From contig NZ_CP123907.1 of assembly GCF_033783015.1 (NCBI RefSeq), positions 1,798,001-1,862,000 of the forward strand: DNA of 64,000 nucleotides. Reading direction: 5' to 3'. Positions 27,007-35,237 of this stretch are shown here, in pieces; position 1 is the stretch's first letter; every line of letters starts with the position of its first letter. The notes under the pieces were generated by a model. The model did no database searches, was not told where the DNA came from, and was given only the letters and a program-made list of their open reading frames with translations. Both the position numbers and the translations under genes were made by a program. The stretch is from Corynebacterium sp. 21KM1197 (GTDB lineage Bacteria; Actinomycetota; Actinomycetes; Mycobacteriales; Mycobacteriaceae).

Positions 27007-27737
27007 GCTGCTGCTCCCTTAACGCTGGCATTGTAGAAGGCCTCCAGGCTGCCGTCATACTGGGCAAGGACGGTTTGGACGCTGTGCTTGTCGCCGAGTT
27101 GTCCCTCTACCATCACGGCGACGGTATAGGCGGTACGTTCCAGCTCGGTGAGGACGTGACTGGCGATGAGAATGGTGACGCCATGTGCGGCGAGGTCGGT
27201 CAGAATCTGCCGGAGGTCTGCGATGCCGGTCGGATCGAGCCCGTTGGTGGGTTCGTCGAGAATGAGAAGTTTAGGCTGGTGAGCGATTGCGCGGGCCAGA
27301 GCGAGCCGTTGTTTCATTCCAAGCGAGAAGGACGCAACGGGCTCCTGCGCGGAGTTCGCAAGCCCGACCTGGGCAAGAAGCTCAGCGATCGGGGGGTGCG
27401 TCGTCATACCAAGCATGTCGAAGTGCAGCTGTAGCACATCGTGCGCGGTCGTCCCCGCGCGGAATTCCGGGTTCTCGATGATCACACCGATGTCAGGCAG
27501 CAGTCCGTCACGAGACGTGTGATCGAAGGACTGTCCGAAGATGGTAATGGTGCCGGAGGTAGGAAAGGCCAGTCCGGCGATGAGCTTGAACAGGGTCGTC
27601 TTTCCTGCTCCGTTGGGGCCGACGATCGCGCAGATCTCTCCTCGTGCCACACTTAGCGTGCTGGGAGAAAGGATCTCACCTCCGGCGATGGTCTTGGTGA
27701 GCGCGGTGATCTGAAGTGTCAGGGCAGACTCGGGCAT
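27003..27737 (-). CDS. ABC exporter ATP-binding protein (second transporter)
   Basis: This 244-residue ATPase has Walker A GPNGAGKTT near residue 39, signature FSLGMKQRLALARAIAH and Walker B LLILDEPTNGLDPTG. It belongs to the drug/peptide exporter group of ABC ATPases (SLGMKQRL is typical of the BcrA/LanF kind). I start at ATG 27737, preceded by AAGGAG at good distance; the frame is open far upstream but overlaps the previous gene. It begins two bases after that gene's stop. Confidence 0.88.
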   Translation of the reverse strand: MPESALTLQITALTKTIAGGEILSPSTLSVARGEICAIVGPNGAGKTTLFKLIAGLAFPTSGTITIFGQSFDHTSRDGLLPDIGVIIENPEFRAGTTAHDVLQLHFDMLGMTTHPPIAELLAQVGLANSAQEPVASFSLGMKQRLALARAIAHQPKLLILDEPTNGLDPTGIADLRQILTDLAAHGVTILIASHVLTELERTAYTVAVMVEGQLGDKHSVQTVLAQYDGSLEAFYNASVKGAAA

Positions 27738-27739
27738 GA

Positions 27740-28531
27740 TCAACTCCTTCTTTGCAGTGCGCGGTAGGCGATGAGATAAGTAGCAGCGGCCCAAGCTGCG
27801 ACGACGATGATGTTCCGAAGCTGGTCTGCTCCGGTGCGGAAGGCAGCCTCGCGGATGATGTCTCCGAGTGGAGCGAAAGGGAGGAATTGGTGCAGGGCTA
27901 CGGCCCACTCCGGCAGTCGCTCAGCGGGGAACGTGATCGGTGAAAATAGCAAACCGCCGATCATGATGACTTGGGTGACCAGCGCGGTCGTGTTGACTGG
28001 GAGCCAGAACGCGATGGCGTAACCAATACTGACAGTAGTGAACTGTGCTGCGAGGATAGCGGCCACGGTGATCAGGTCGAGGTGGATGTCAAGTTCGAAC
28101 CGCAAGGTGGCAGCGAGGATCCCAATGGCGATGCCGGGGAGGGCTGCGAGGCTCCAGATGACGGCATCGGCGAGGAAGATCGCCGAACGCGGTACCGGCA
28201 GGGTCTTCTGGTAGTCGAGCAGTCCCTCCTGTTTGGAGGTGCTCATGATCTGCGGCGCGAGAACACAGCCAACAGCGATGATCCCGAGCGTCCATGCGCC
28301 CGAGGAAAGGTAGCGCACGGCCTCAGCGCTGACCTCAGTGTCGACATCGGGGATAAGCAGCGCGAGACCGTACACGATTGCGAAGGCGAACAGTGCCTGC
28401 ACGGCCGTGAATACCGGCAGGAGGTGTTTGTGGCGGATCAGGCTCCACCGGATCAGACCCCACCACGTTGGAAACCACCCGCGTTTGCGAGGCGTAGAAG
28501 GCGTGCGAATAGAGACAGTATTAGTGACCAT
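27740..28531 (-). CDS. ABC-2 type exporter permease (first transporter)
   Basis: A permease of about 263 residues with six hydrophobic segments and the ABC-2 feature GGLLFSPITFPAERLPEWAVALHQFLPFAPLGDII, as in daunorubicin-type and linearmycin-type exporters. Near the N-terminus is a basic cytoplasmic stretch. The ATG at 28531 has AAGGG upstream and overlaps the end of the preceding ATPase gene by 11 bases. Together with that ATPase it forms the first of two exporters in the operon. Confidence 0.83.
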   Translation of the reverse strand: MVTNTVSIRTPSTPRKRGWFPTWWGLIRWSLIRHKHLLPVFTAVQALFAFAIVYGLALLIPDVDTEVSAEAVRYLSSGAWTLGIIAVGCVLAPQIMSTSKQEGLLDYQKTLPVPRSAIFLADAVIWSLAALPGIAIGILAATLRFELDIHLDLITVAAILAAQFTTVSIGYAIAFWLPVNTTALVTQVIMIGGLLFSPITFPAERLPEWAVALHQFLPFAPLGDIIREAAFRTGADQLRNIIVVAAWAAATYLIAYRALQRRS

Positions 28532-29462
28532 TGGTGATCCCTTCGTAGAGGGTTTCAAGTGATGCCGGGGCGAGCGTATAACTATCGGCGGTGCCTGTGT
28601 TGACCAAGTCGAGCACCCACGCCACCGCGTCGGGAATCTGCGCCGGTTCGAGATGGAGCCGCAGCTGTCCGTCCTCGTCGACCGTGTGGACGACGATGGC
28701 GGGAGGGATCTGATTGATCTCGGCTCCCGGGTGGATCCCGACGGTCAGGATGGTGGTGCGCGCCTGGTCCGCAAGCTGGCGGGGCGTGCTGTCGATGAGA
28801 ACCTCGCCGTTGTGGAGGAGCACGTAGCGGTCAGCGGTGCGCTCCACTTCAAGGAGGTTATGGGTAACGACGATCACGGTATGGCCGGCGTCGGCAAGGC
28901 GTCGCAGGTGACACCAGATCAGCGGTCGACGCACCGGATCGACGTCGTTAGTTGGTTCATCAATGAGTAGCACGGGAGGCGGCGCGACGACAGCCATCGC
29001 ATAGGAGGTGAGCCGCCGCAGGCCACCGGAGAGTTTCTCGCCGCCTACCCTTGCCCACTCTGTAATGTCCAGGGTTCCGATGAGTTCCTGTGTGGCTGCT
29101 GTAGCCTCACCGGCCGTGAGACCACGGAGGCGTGCGATCGAGTTGATCGCCTGTTGAGGGGTCACCCCGGTCAGTGGTGCGTAGATCTGCGGCATGATCG
29201 CGGCTACCTGTCGAGCGAAATCAGGGTTCACCACGAGGGAGCGCTCCCCGAAACGGATGTCTCCGCTGGTTGGCTTCGCAACCCCGATGATCTGGTTCAG
29301 CAGTGTTGTCTTGCCAGCGCCGTTATGGCCAAGCAAGGCGACTAATTCACCAGGGTGGAAGGTCAGACTGATGTTTCGATTCGCCGGAGTGTTCTGCCCC
29401 CGGTAGGTTTTCGTGACCCCCTCCAGCGAGAGCATCGGTTGATGTTGGTGCACGCCCATCAT
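28521..29462 (-). CDS. ABC exporter ATP-binding protein (first transporter)
   Basis: This 313-residue ATPase has Walker A GHNGAGKTT and signature LSGGLRRLTSYAMAV. Walker B is VLLIDEPTNDVDPVRR, where Val replaces the usual Leu. The C-terminal extension of about 80 residues resembles that of DrrA-type drug exporters. A TAGTAT -10 box lies eight bases before the first ATG, inside a palindromic operator, so the mRNA is probably leaderless and tightly repressed by the divergent TetR protein. M1, M2 or M10 could each be the true start. Confidence 0.87.
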   Translation of the reverse strand: MMGVHQHQPMLSLEGVTKTYRGQNTPANRNISLTFHPGELVALLGHNGAGKTTLLNQIIGVAKPTSGDIRFGERSLVVNPDFARQVAAIMPQIYAPLTGVTPQQAINSIARLRGLTAGEATAATQELIGTLDITEWARVGGEKLSGGLRRLTSYAMAVVAPPPVLLIDEPTNDVDPVRRPLIWCHLRRLADAGHTVIVVTHNLLEVERTADRYVLLHNGEVLIDSTPRQLADQARTTILTVGIHPGAEINQIPPAIVVHTVDEDGQLRLHLEPAQIPDAVAWVLDLVNTGTADSYTLAPASLETLYEGITNGH

Positions 29463-29491
29463 AGTTTCAAATACTAGCGGTATCTGAAACT
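29463..29491. promoter_or_regulatory. TetR operator between exporter operon and its regulator
   Basis: AGTTTCAAATAC (29463-29474) and GTATCTGAAACT (29480-29491) form an inverted repeat matching at 11 of 12 positions around a five-base centre. The repeat touches the first codon of the ABC operon and covers its -10 box (29471-29476), so binding would block transcription. Confidence 0.75.
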
Positions 29492-29553
29492 GTCGTCAAT
29501 GCCTCGCACGCCCCCAAAGGGCAGCTGATCGGGGCTGTTTTATACTGCGATTC

Positions 29554-30165
29554 ATGATCCGAATGACCCGCGAGCAGCAACAGCAGCACAATAGAACGCT
29601 CTTGCTCGAGGCGGCCGAACGCATTTTCGCCACCCGTGGAGTCGAAGGCGCGTCCCTCGATGACGTTGCCCTGGAGGCGGGGTTGACCAAGGGAGCGGTG
29701 TACTCGAACTTCCAGGGCAAGGGCGAGCTGATCCTTGAGGTTATTCGTTACCGACAGACCAGCTCCCAGGAAGCGCAGGAGTTCCGGGAGATCCTGGCGC
29801 GTGCGACCAACGACTATGAGAGGCTTGAAGCCTGGTGTGACGCCTGGATTCTCAGCGCCCGCAGTGGTGACCGTGCTGGGTACGCGCGGCTCTTGTTCAA
29901 CTTCATTCCCTATGCGCTTCGGGATGAGGAACTCACGGCTCGCTTCTTGGAGTTCATTACACCAGGGGATGTTTCTGCCGAAGCCTCCCTGATCCCCGGC
30001 GATAGTCTGTTCGCGCAGATTCCGGTCGAGGATCAGTTCCGCATCCTCACCGCGCTGGATCTCGGGCTTGCGGCGCTGACGCTATTCGACCCGGACAATG
30101 TCAAGCCGGAACTGTACAAGACCACAGTGCTCTCGCTGGCGCACACGCTCTACGATGAACGCTGA
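29554..30165 (+). CDS. TetR-family regulator of the ABC exporter operon
   Basis: This 203-residue protein has the TetR helix-turn-helix at residues about 13-60 (AAERIFATRGVEGASLDDVA, then AGLTKGAVYSNFQGKGEL). The remainder is an all-helical ligand domain. TATACT at 29541-29546 is seven bases before the ATG, suggesting a leaderless message. It is divergent from the exporter genes, with a strong palindrome in the 91-base gap, so it most likely represses them and may repress itself. The inducer is presumably the exported compound. The stop codon lies within a perfect 22-base palindrome. Confidence 0.87.
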   Translation: MIRMTREQQQQHNRTLLLEAAERIFATRGVEGASLDDVALEAGLTKGAVYSNFQGKGELILEVIRYRQTSSQEAQEFREILARATNDYERLEAWCDAWILSARSGDRAGYARLLFNFIPYALRDEELTARFLEFITPGDVSAEASLIPGDSLFAQIPVEDQFRILTALDLGLAALTLFDPDNVKPELYKTTVLSLAHTLYDER

Positions 30166-30181
30166 TGCGGCCGCATCAGCG
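30160..30181. repeat. Perfect 22-base palindrome at the TetR stop codon
   Basis: CGCTGATGCGG and CCGCATCAGCG form an uninterrupted palindrome containing the TGA at 30163-30165. It may act as a terminator hairpin, although no T-run follows, or be a protein-binding or recombination site at the end of the accessory block. Confidence 0.5.
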
Positions 30182-30280
30182 CACGCCCACCAGACGTAGC
30201 GGAGCGTATCAAATTGTTTGTGTGTGGGAGGTCTTAAAGGTACTCCCTGAAGCGCTTTAGGTAAGCCACCGCCGCCAGGT

Positions 30281-30829
30281 TCAGGATATTGAGCGCTGTG
30301 CCCACCCCCGCTCCAGCACAGCCAGATAGTTTTCCGGCTGCGGCTCCCCCCAACTCGCCCAGGCCAAGCCCAGTACGGCGCGATAAAGAACGGCGCCATC
30401 GAGATCGGGCCGCACGGAGCCCTCCTCCCTTGCCGCCGCCACAAGCCGTTCCACAGAAGTAATAACGGCGGAGCAATGCAGCCCCAGCGGTGTACTATAT
30501 TCCCGCGAACTGGCCTCCAACAGGGGCTGGGCGAGGTTATTAAAACTGTGCACCCAGTTCAGCTGCGCTCCAATCCAGAACCGCAAGGCTTCATAGGCAG
30601 AGTCACTGCGCGCCAAAAGCGCCTCGGGGTCGGGCAGTTCGATCTGGCGCGCCTCCAACACCGCCGCCAGCAAGTAATCCTTATCCGGGAAGTGTCGGTA
30701 GAGCGTCCCCGCCCCCACTCCGGCCCGCTTGGCCAGGGCGTCCATAGAGAAGTCAGCACCCACTTCCTGCAATACCTCCTCCGCCACCGCCACGATCTTC
30801 TCTCGGTTCCGCAGCGCGTCTGCCCGCAT
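30281..30829 (-). CDS. TetR-family regulator beside monooxygenase genes
   Basis: This 182-residue regulator has a helix-turn-helix in its first 55 residues (FSMDALAKRAGVGAGTLYRHFPDKDYLLAAV) and a TetR_C-type helical domain (RFWIGAQLNWVHSFNNLAQPLLEASS). I chose ATG 30829, which follows AAAGGGGCTAAAC; in-frame ATGs further upstream lie in the promoter region. It is divergent from a flavin reductase and two monooxygenase genes, and a good palindrome lies between, so it probably represses that operon. The effector is unknown. Confidence 0.83.
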   Translation of the reverse strand: MRADALRNREKIVAVAEEVLQEVGADFSMDALAKRAGVGAGTLYRHFPDKDYLLAAVLEARQIELPDPEALLARSDSAYEALRFWIGAQLNWVHSFNNLAQPLLEASSREYSTPLGLHCSAVITSVERLVAAAREEGSVRPDLDGAVLYRAVLGLAWASWGEPQPENYLAVLERGWAQRSIS

Positions 30830-30904
30830 GTTTAGCCCCTTTTCCTTGATCGACATAGCGTCTACACAACATCTACACAGCCACCGTGCCACGGCAGCCT
30901 TGCC

Positions 30905-30925
30905 ATACGGAGACAATCTCCATAT
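30905..30925. promoter_or_regulatory. TetR operator ahead of the flavin-monooxygenase operon
   Basis: ATACGGAGA (30905-30913) and TCTCCATAT (30917-30925) form an inverted repeat matching at eight of nine positions around CAA. A related half-site, ATGGAGACA, recurs at 30940-30948. Both lie between the TetR gene and the flavin reductase gene. Confidence 0.6.
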
Positions 30926-30974
30926 ACTGACTCCCATAAATGGAGACACTATCCGATTGTATGCGAAGGACCTC

Positions 30975-31457
30975 ATGCATAAAAGCACCGATCCCCTAGA
31001 AGTCAGACGCACCTTCGGGGCCTACCCCACCGGTATAGCTCTCACCGCCGGCATCTCAGGCGCCGCCCCCGCAGGCCTGCTCACCAATTCCTTTACCAGC
31101 ATCTCCCTTGACCCACCCCTGGTGGCCGTGAGTTTTGATCACGGCTCCACCTCCTGGCCGCGTCTGCGGAACATCACCACGCTGGGTATCAGCATCTTCA
31201 GCTCGGAGAATCTCGACGCAGCACACCTCCTGCGCCGCCCCACCGACGTGCGCTTTGACGGGGTGGATTATCACATCGCCCAGGAGACCGCCCTGCTCAT
31301 TCCCCGCGCCGCGGCCCACCTGATCGTCACCCCAGAACGCACCATCGAGGCCGGTGATCACACGCTTGTGCTCTTCCGGGTTCTGGAACACGAACACACG
31401 CCGGAAGCCACGCCCCTGGTGTTCCACGATTCCACGATTTTTCCCCTCCCCCATTAA
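30975..31457 (+). CDS. Flavin reductase (FMN reductase component)
   Basis: This 160-residue protein belongs to the flavin reductase-like (HpaC/NtaB) family. Signatures are RRTFGAYPTGIALTAG at the start, LLTNSFTSISLDPPLVAVSFD in the middle and a C-terminal ETGDH-like EAGDHTLVLFRVLE. It would supply reduced FMN to the two luciferase-like monooxygenases encoded downstream. The ATG follows GAAGGACCTC. It is the first gene of the operon, 26 bases ahead of the first monooxygenase. Confidence 0.87.
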   Translation: MHKSTDPLEVRRTFGAYPTGIALTAGISGAAPAGLLTNSFTSISLDPPLVAVSFDHGSTSWPRLRNITTLGISIFSSENLDAAHLLRRPTDVRFDGVDYHIAQETALLIPRAAAHLIVTPERTIEAGDHTLVLFRVLEHEHTPEATPLVFHDSTIFPLPH

Positions 31458-31483
31458 AACTCTAAAACCAAGGAAATAGAAAA

Positions 31484-32818
31484 ATGACCAAGAACATGAT
31501 TATCGGTATAGGAGCCTTCGCCGCCGCAGGAGCCCAGGCTCGCGCCTGGCAGTTACCAGAGGTTTCCTCAAAAACCTACCCCGATTTTGAGGGCCAAAAC
31601 CGCGTTGCCCAAATAGCGGAAAAGGGCAAGTTCCACTTCCTCTTTTATGGCGACTTCCCCGGATCCGTGCCCACCAGCAATGAAGACGCTCCTCAAATGA
31701 CCGTGGATCCCCTCATCTCCATCGCGTCCGCCGCCGCACACACCTCGCATGTAGGTTTTGCCGCCACCATGGCCACCGAATGGCACACTCCTTTCACCAT
31801 CGCCCGCCAATTCAAGGCGCTCGATGCCTTAACCGGTGGCCGGACCGCCTGGAACGCGGTCACCGGCTCCAGCCCACAGGCCGCATCGCTCTATGGCAAG
31901 ACCATTCCGTCTAGCCCGGAACGCTACGGTCGGGCGCAGGAATTCGTGCAGATCGTGCAATCTTTCTGGGGCTCCTGGGGCAAGGACGCTTTCGACGCCG
32001 CCGATGGCAAGCGTATTTTTGCGGACTATTCCAAGGTAGAGCGTCTGTCTCTCCATGGGCAGTATCTCTCCGCCCAGGGTTCCCTCCCCATTCCGCCCAC
32101 CCCGCAAGGCCAGCCGGTGATGTTCCACTCCGGTGGTTCCCCGAACAGCATTGCCTTTGCCGGACGCTACGCCGACGTGTACATCACCGAGGTTTGGGAT
32201 CCCGCACAGGCCGCCGAGCAGCGTCGTCAGTTGCGCGAGGCCGCCGTCGCGGCGGGGCGCGAGGCCGATGATGTGAAGTTCATCGTGGGCCTCATGCCCA
32301 CCATCGCGGATAGTAAGCGGGAGGCGCTGGATCAGCACGCCTACTTCATGGAGCCCAAGTACCGCCAGCAGGTGCGCTACCTGAGCATGTTCTTTAACAC
32401 TCCCCTGACCGAGGCTGACCTCGATAAGCCTCTCTCCGCCGAGGCCCTGGAGCAGGCTAAACACGCGCAGGTGGGAGATCCGCGCCAGGGCATTGCCCTC
32501 AAGGTGGCCCAGGAGGGGTGGAGCATACGGGACATCATCAACCATTCCGTCATTGATTATCACCCCGGCGTTCAGGGCACAGCACAGGACGTGGTGGATC
32601 ACATGGTTCAGTGGTACGAGGCCGAGGCTGCCGACGGCTTCTGGCTGCTGCCGGATACCCACGACGTAGCGCTCACCCGTTTTGTGGACGAGGTTGTTCC
32701 CCTGCTCCAGAAAAAGGGTCTTTTCCACCAGGACTACGAGGGCACCACTCTGCGCGAAAACCTAGGATTACGCGAGCAGTACGGCGTGGACCCCCGTATC
32801 CTTCAAGAAGGAAAGTAA
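31484..32818 (+). CDS. FMN-dependent luciferase-like monooxygenase (NtaA/SnaA/DmoA group)
   Basis: This 444-residue protein is a bacterial-luciferase-family monooxygenase of the long NtaA/DszA/DmoA branch. Typical motifs are FHFLFYGDFPGS, HVGFAATMATEWHTPFTIARQFKALDALTGGRTAWNAVT, ERYGRAQEFVQIVQSFWGSW and HSGGSPNSIAFAGRYADVYITE. It uses FMNH2 and O2 to oxidise a sulfur- or nitrogen-containing substrate, possibly cleaving a C-S or C-N bond. The substrate is not evident. The ATG follows AAGGAAATAGAAAA. It shares its length with the next gene, and the two probably arose by an old duplication. Confidence 0.86.
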   Translation: MTKNMIIGIGAFAAAGAQARAWQLPEVSSKTYPDFEGQNRVAQIAEKGKFHFLFYGDFPGSVPTSNEDAPQMTVDPLISIASAAAHTSHVGFAATMATEWHTPFTIARQFKALDALTGGRTAWNAVTGSSPQAASLYGKTIPSSPERYGRAQEFVQIVQSFWGSWGKDAFDAADGKRIFADYSKVERLSLHGQYLSAQGSLPIPPTPQGQPVMFHSGGSPNSIAFAGRYADVYITEVWDPAQAAEQRRQLREAAVAAGREADDVKFIVGLMPTIADSKREALDQHAYFMEPKYRQQVRYLSMFFNTPLTEADLDKPLSAEALEQAKHAQVGDPRQGIALKVAQEGWSIRDIINHSVIDYHPGVQGTAQDVVDHMVQWYEAEAADGFWLLPDTHDVALTRFVDEVVPLLQKKGLFHQDYEGTTLRENLGLREQYGVDPRILQEGK

Positions 32819-32824
32819 CACGCT

Positions 32825-34159
32825 ATGACGCAGAATTTTATGGCTCTTGGCCTCGGTGCCGGGGAGTTTTATGGAGTACACCCCGGAGCCTGGCGTTCCG
32901 AGGGCGTGGACCCCAAGGCATACCTGGATATACAGGCGCAGATCACCTATGCCCAGCAGGCGGAAAGCGGCGGTTTCGATTTCCTTTTCATGCAAGATCG
33001 CGTTTTCTTGCACCAGGGTTTTCCCACCGCCGCCTCGATGTTCCCGCTCGATCCCCTCGTGCAACTTTCCGCCATCGCCGCAGCCACCTCAAAGATCGGC
33101 CTGATTGGTTCCGCCTCTACGTCCTTTAGCGAGCCCTATACCCTTGCCCGCCAGTTCCGCGCCCTGGATTTGATTAGTAAGGGGCGAGCCGGGTGGAACG
33201 TGGTTCCGAGCTTTGAGCCGGAAGCCTTTGCCAATCATGGTCGGCCGGTTCCCGCCAAGGCGGAGAAGTACGAGCGCCTGAATGAGGTGGTGCAGATTTC
33301 CCAGGCGCTGTGGGGCAGTTGGAAACCAGAGGCCGGGGATCCCGATCCGGTGACGGGAATCTTTATGAATGATGAGCATATTCAGCCCATCAATATGCAG
33401 GGACGGCACGTGGGTTCGCGCGGCCCTTTGCAAATTCCACCGTCGCCCCAGGGGCAGCCGGTATTGGTCATGCCCGCCGCCAGCAGATCGGGTATTCAAC
33501 CGGCGGGCATGTATGCGGGTGGCATTATCGCCATGCCCTCCACCATCGAGGAGGGGCGGCAACAGCGCGAACTCTTCCGTACTGCGGCGGAGCAGGCCGG
33601 AAGAAACGCCGATGAGGTGAAACTCATGTCCTTTTTCACTTTCGGTTTGGGTGCCACCCGCCGCGAGGCGCTTGATCGACGCCGGGAATTGGAACGGTAC
33701 ACAGACCTTCCCCAGCGACTCAATCAGCTCTCCATACTATTAGGCATTCCGCTCACCGAGGCCCAGGCGGACACTCCCCTGAGCCTGACCCAGGTGCATC
33801 AGTTGCGGGTTCACCCACGAGCACCAAGATCCGCGCAGGCGGTGGCTCTGGCCAAGGAGGGCTTCTCTCCGCTGGACATCATCGCGCACGGTGTCCTGGA
33901 TATGAGCCCCGGAGTGGTGGGCACGGCGGAGGACGCCGCCGATTACCTCCAGGAGTGGTTTGAGGCCGGGGCTACCGATGGCGCGGTGCTGGTGGCAGAC
34001 CGGCTCAGCGATAACCTTGGGGACTTTGTGGAGCAGGTGGTGCCGATCCTGCGCAAGCGCGGTTTGCGTCCCGACGACTACGTGGGTTCCACCCTGCGGG
34101 AGAATCTGGGCTTGCCCTATGAGTTAGGAATTGATCCGCGCATCATAGGTAGGCAATAA
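32825..34159 (+). CDS. Second FMN-dependent luciferase-like monooxygenase
   Basis: Also 444 residues and of the same NtaA/SnaA/DmoA branch: FDFLFMQDRVF, KIGLIGSASTSFSEPYTLARQFRALDLISKGRAGWNVV, EKYERLNEVVQISQALWGSW and HVGSRGPLQIPPSPQGQPVLVMPAASRSG. It differs from its neighbour in many residues, so the two may handle different substrates or successive steps. It starts six bases after the preceding stop. It shares the operon, the flavin reductase and the TetR control. Confidence 0.86.
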   Translation: MTQNFMALGLGAGEFYGVHPGAWRSEGVDPKAYLDIQAQITYAQQAESGGFDFLFMQDRVFLHQGFPTAASMFPLDPLVQLSAIAAATSKIGLIGSASTSFSEPYTLARQFRALDLISKGRAGWNVVPSFEPEAFANHGRPVPAKAEKYERLNEVVQISQALWGSWKPEAGDPDPVTGIFMNDEHIQPINMQGRHVGSRGPLQIPPSPQGQPVLVMPAASRSGIQPAGMYAGGIIAMPSTIEEGRQQRELFRTAAEQAGRNADEVKLMSFFTFGLGATRREALDRRRELERYTDLPQRLNQLSILLGIPLTEAQADTPLSLTQVHQLRVHPRAPRSAQAVALAKEGFSPLDIIAHGVLDMSPGVVGTAEDAADYLQEWFEAGATDGAVLVADRLSDNLGDFVEQVVPILRKRGLRPDDYVGSTLRENLGLPYELGIDPRIIGRQ

Positions 34160-34162
34160 AAA

Positions 34163-35086
34163 TCACTCCTGCCCGTCACGGAGGAACTGCACAAACTCCT
34201 CCTCGCTCATCACGGTGATGGGTGAACCCGCCTCGCGTAGTTTCGTTGCCTTTTGGAGTTTCTTCGATCCCTCCGCTCCCTCGGCCCAGGAGCGGGGGTT
34301 AGACATCCCCACCACCAGGATCGTGGTTTTCTTGGTGGTGGATTTCTCCGCCACCCCGCCCAGCGCCCCCACGAGCGCTTGGAGCGTCGCGCGGGGTGCG
34401 ATGGTGAGAGCGCCGGTAAAGGCCACCCGGTGCCCGCGCAGGGCCTCGGTTCCCGCAAACTCCTCCAGCAGGGAGGAAATATCGGGCTCCCCCTCACGAC
34501 CGAGGAACGCGAACTCCGCCGCGCGGAACCTCCCGGCCCGGTGGGCGGACACAACTCGGCTAACTGGTCAATCCCATGCTCCCGCTGCATGCGCGCGAAG
34601 ATCCTGCCGCAGGCCCGGGCATCCGCCTCGGCTCGGTGATGGATAAAGAACTCTCCCGGAAAATAATGGTCAAAAACATCGTCGAGCCTCCGAGATTCCA
34701 GATCGGGAAGAATACGCCGCGCCAGGCGCACCGTGCAGTAGCGCCGATTGGTCAGTGACTCTTTGCCATAAAGCCGGTCAAGATCGGTGAGCACGTACCC
34801 ATCAAAGGCCATGTTATGAGCCACGATGGGTAGATCACCGATGAATTCAATAACCTGGCGGTGCACGGCGTCTCAGGAGGGGGAATTGGCCACGTCCGCA
34901 GCCGTTATGCCGTGAATCCACGTATTGATGGGACTGAAATAATCCAGGGACTCATGAGACCGGAGCAGGGTGTTCCACCGAGCGACCTCGGCGCCCTCCT
35001 CGTCAAACCTCACCAGGGGCCACCGAGCACGCCGAGCCGCGCTTCTCGTTGGCGGTTTCAAAGTCCAAAGCCACGAATGCCTGCAC
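34163..35086 (-). pseudogene. Decayed DnaQ-like exonuclease with BRCT domain
   Basis: The parts, read on the - strand, spell one protein. First is a DEDD exonuclease N-terminus (VQAFVALDFETANEKRGSACS) beginning near GTG 35086. Next come LVRFDEEGAEVARWNTLL, then DLPIVAHNMAFDGYVLTDLD and the HHRAEADARACGRIF motif. Last is a C-terminal BRCT domain (LRGHRVAFTGALTIAPRATL…KKTTILVVG). Three lesions break it: a frameshift near 35025 between SACSVA and LVRF, an in-frame TGA near 34873 after VANSPS, and a frameshift near 34550 before SAHRAGRFR. Intact homologues in Corynebacterium are single genes of about this length. Several independent lesions argue for a true pseudogene rather than a read error. 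Confidence 0.78.
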
Positions 35087-35165
35087 GCTGATCTCACTTT
35101 CTGCCCGGCCACCCGAGCATAAGGACTAATCTACCGTTCGCCCTGCGCGCATGGGCCCAAGCGAT

Positions 35166-35176
35166 CGTCGATAAGC
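35166..35176 (+). repeat. CGTCGATAAGC intergenic repeat, copy 4
   Basis: Exact copy of the 11-base element, about 60 bases upstream of the LppP/LprE-like lipoprotein gene. Confidence 0.45.
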
Positions 35177-35237
35177 CCCGCGCCACACCCCTCCCCCAGC
35201 CGGACAACTGGCTCCTCACAGCCTAATCTTAGAAACC

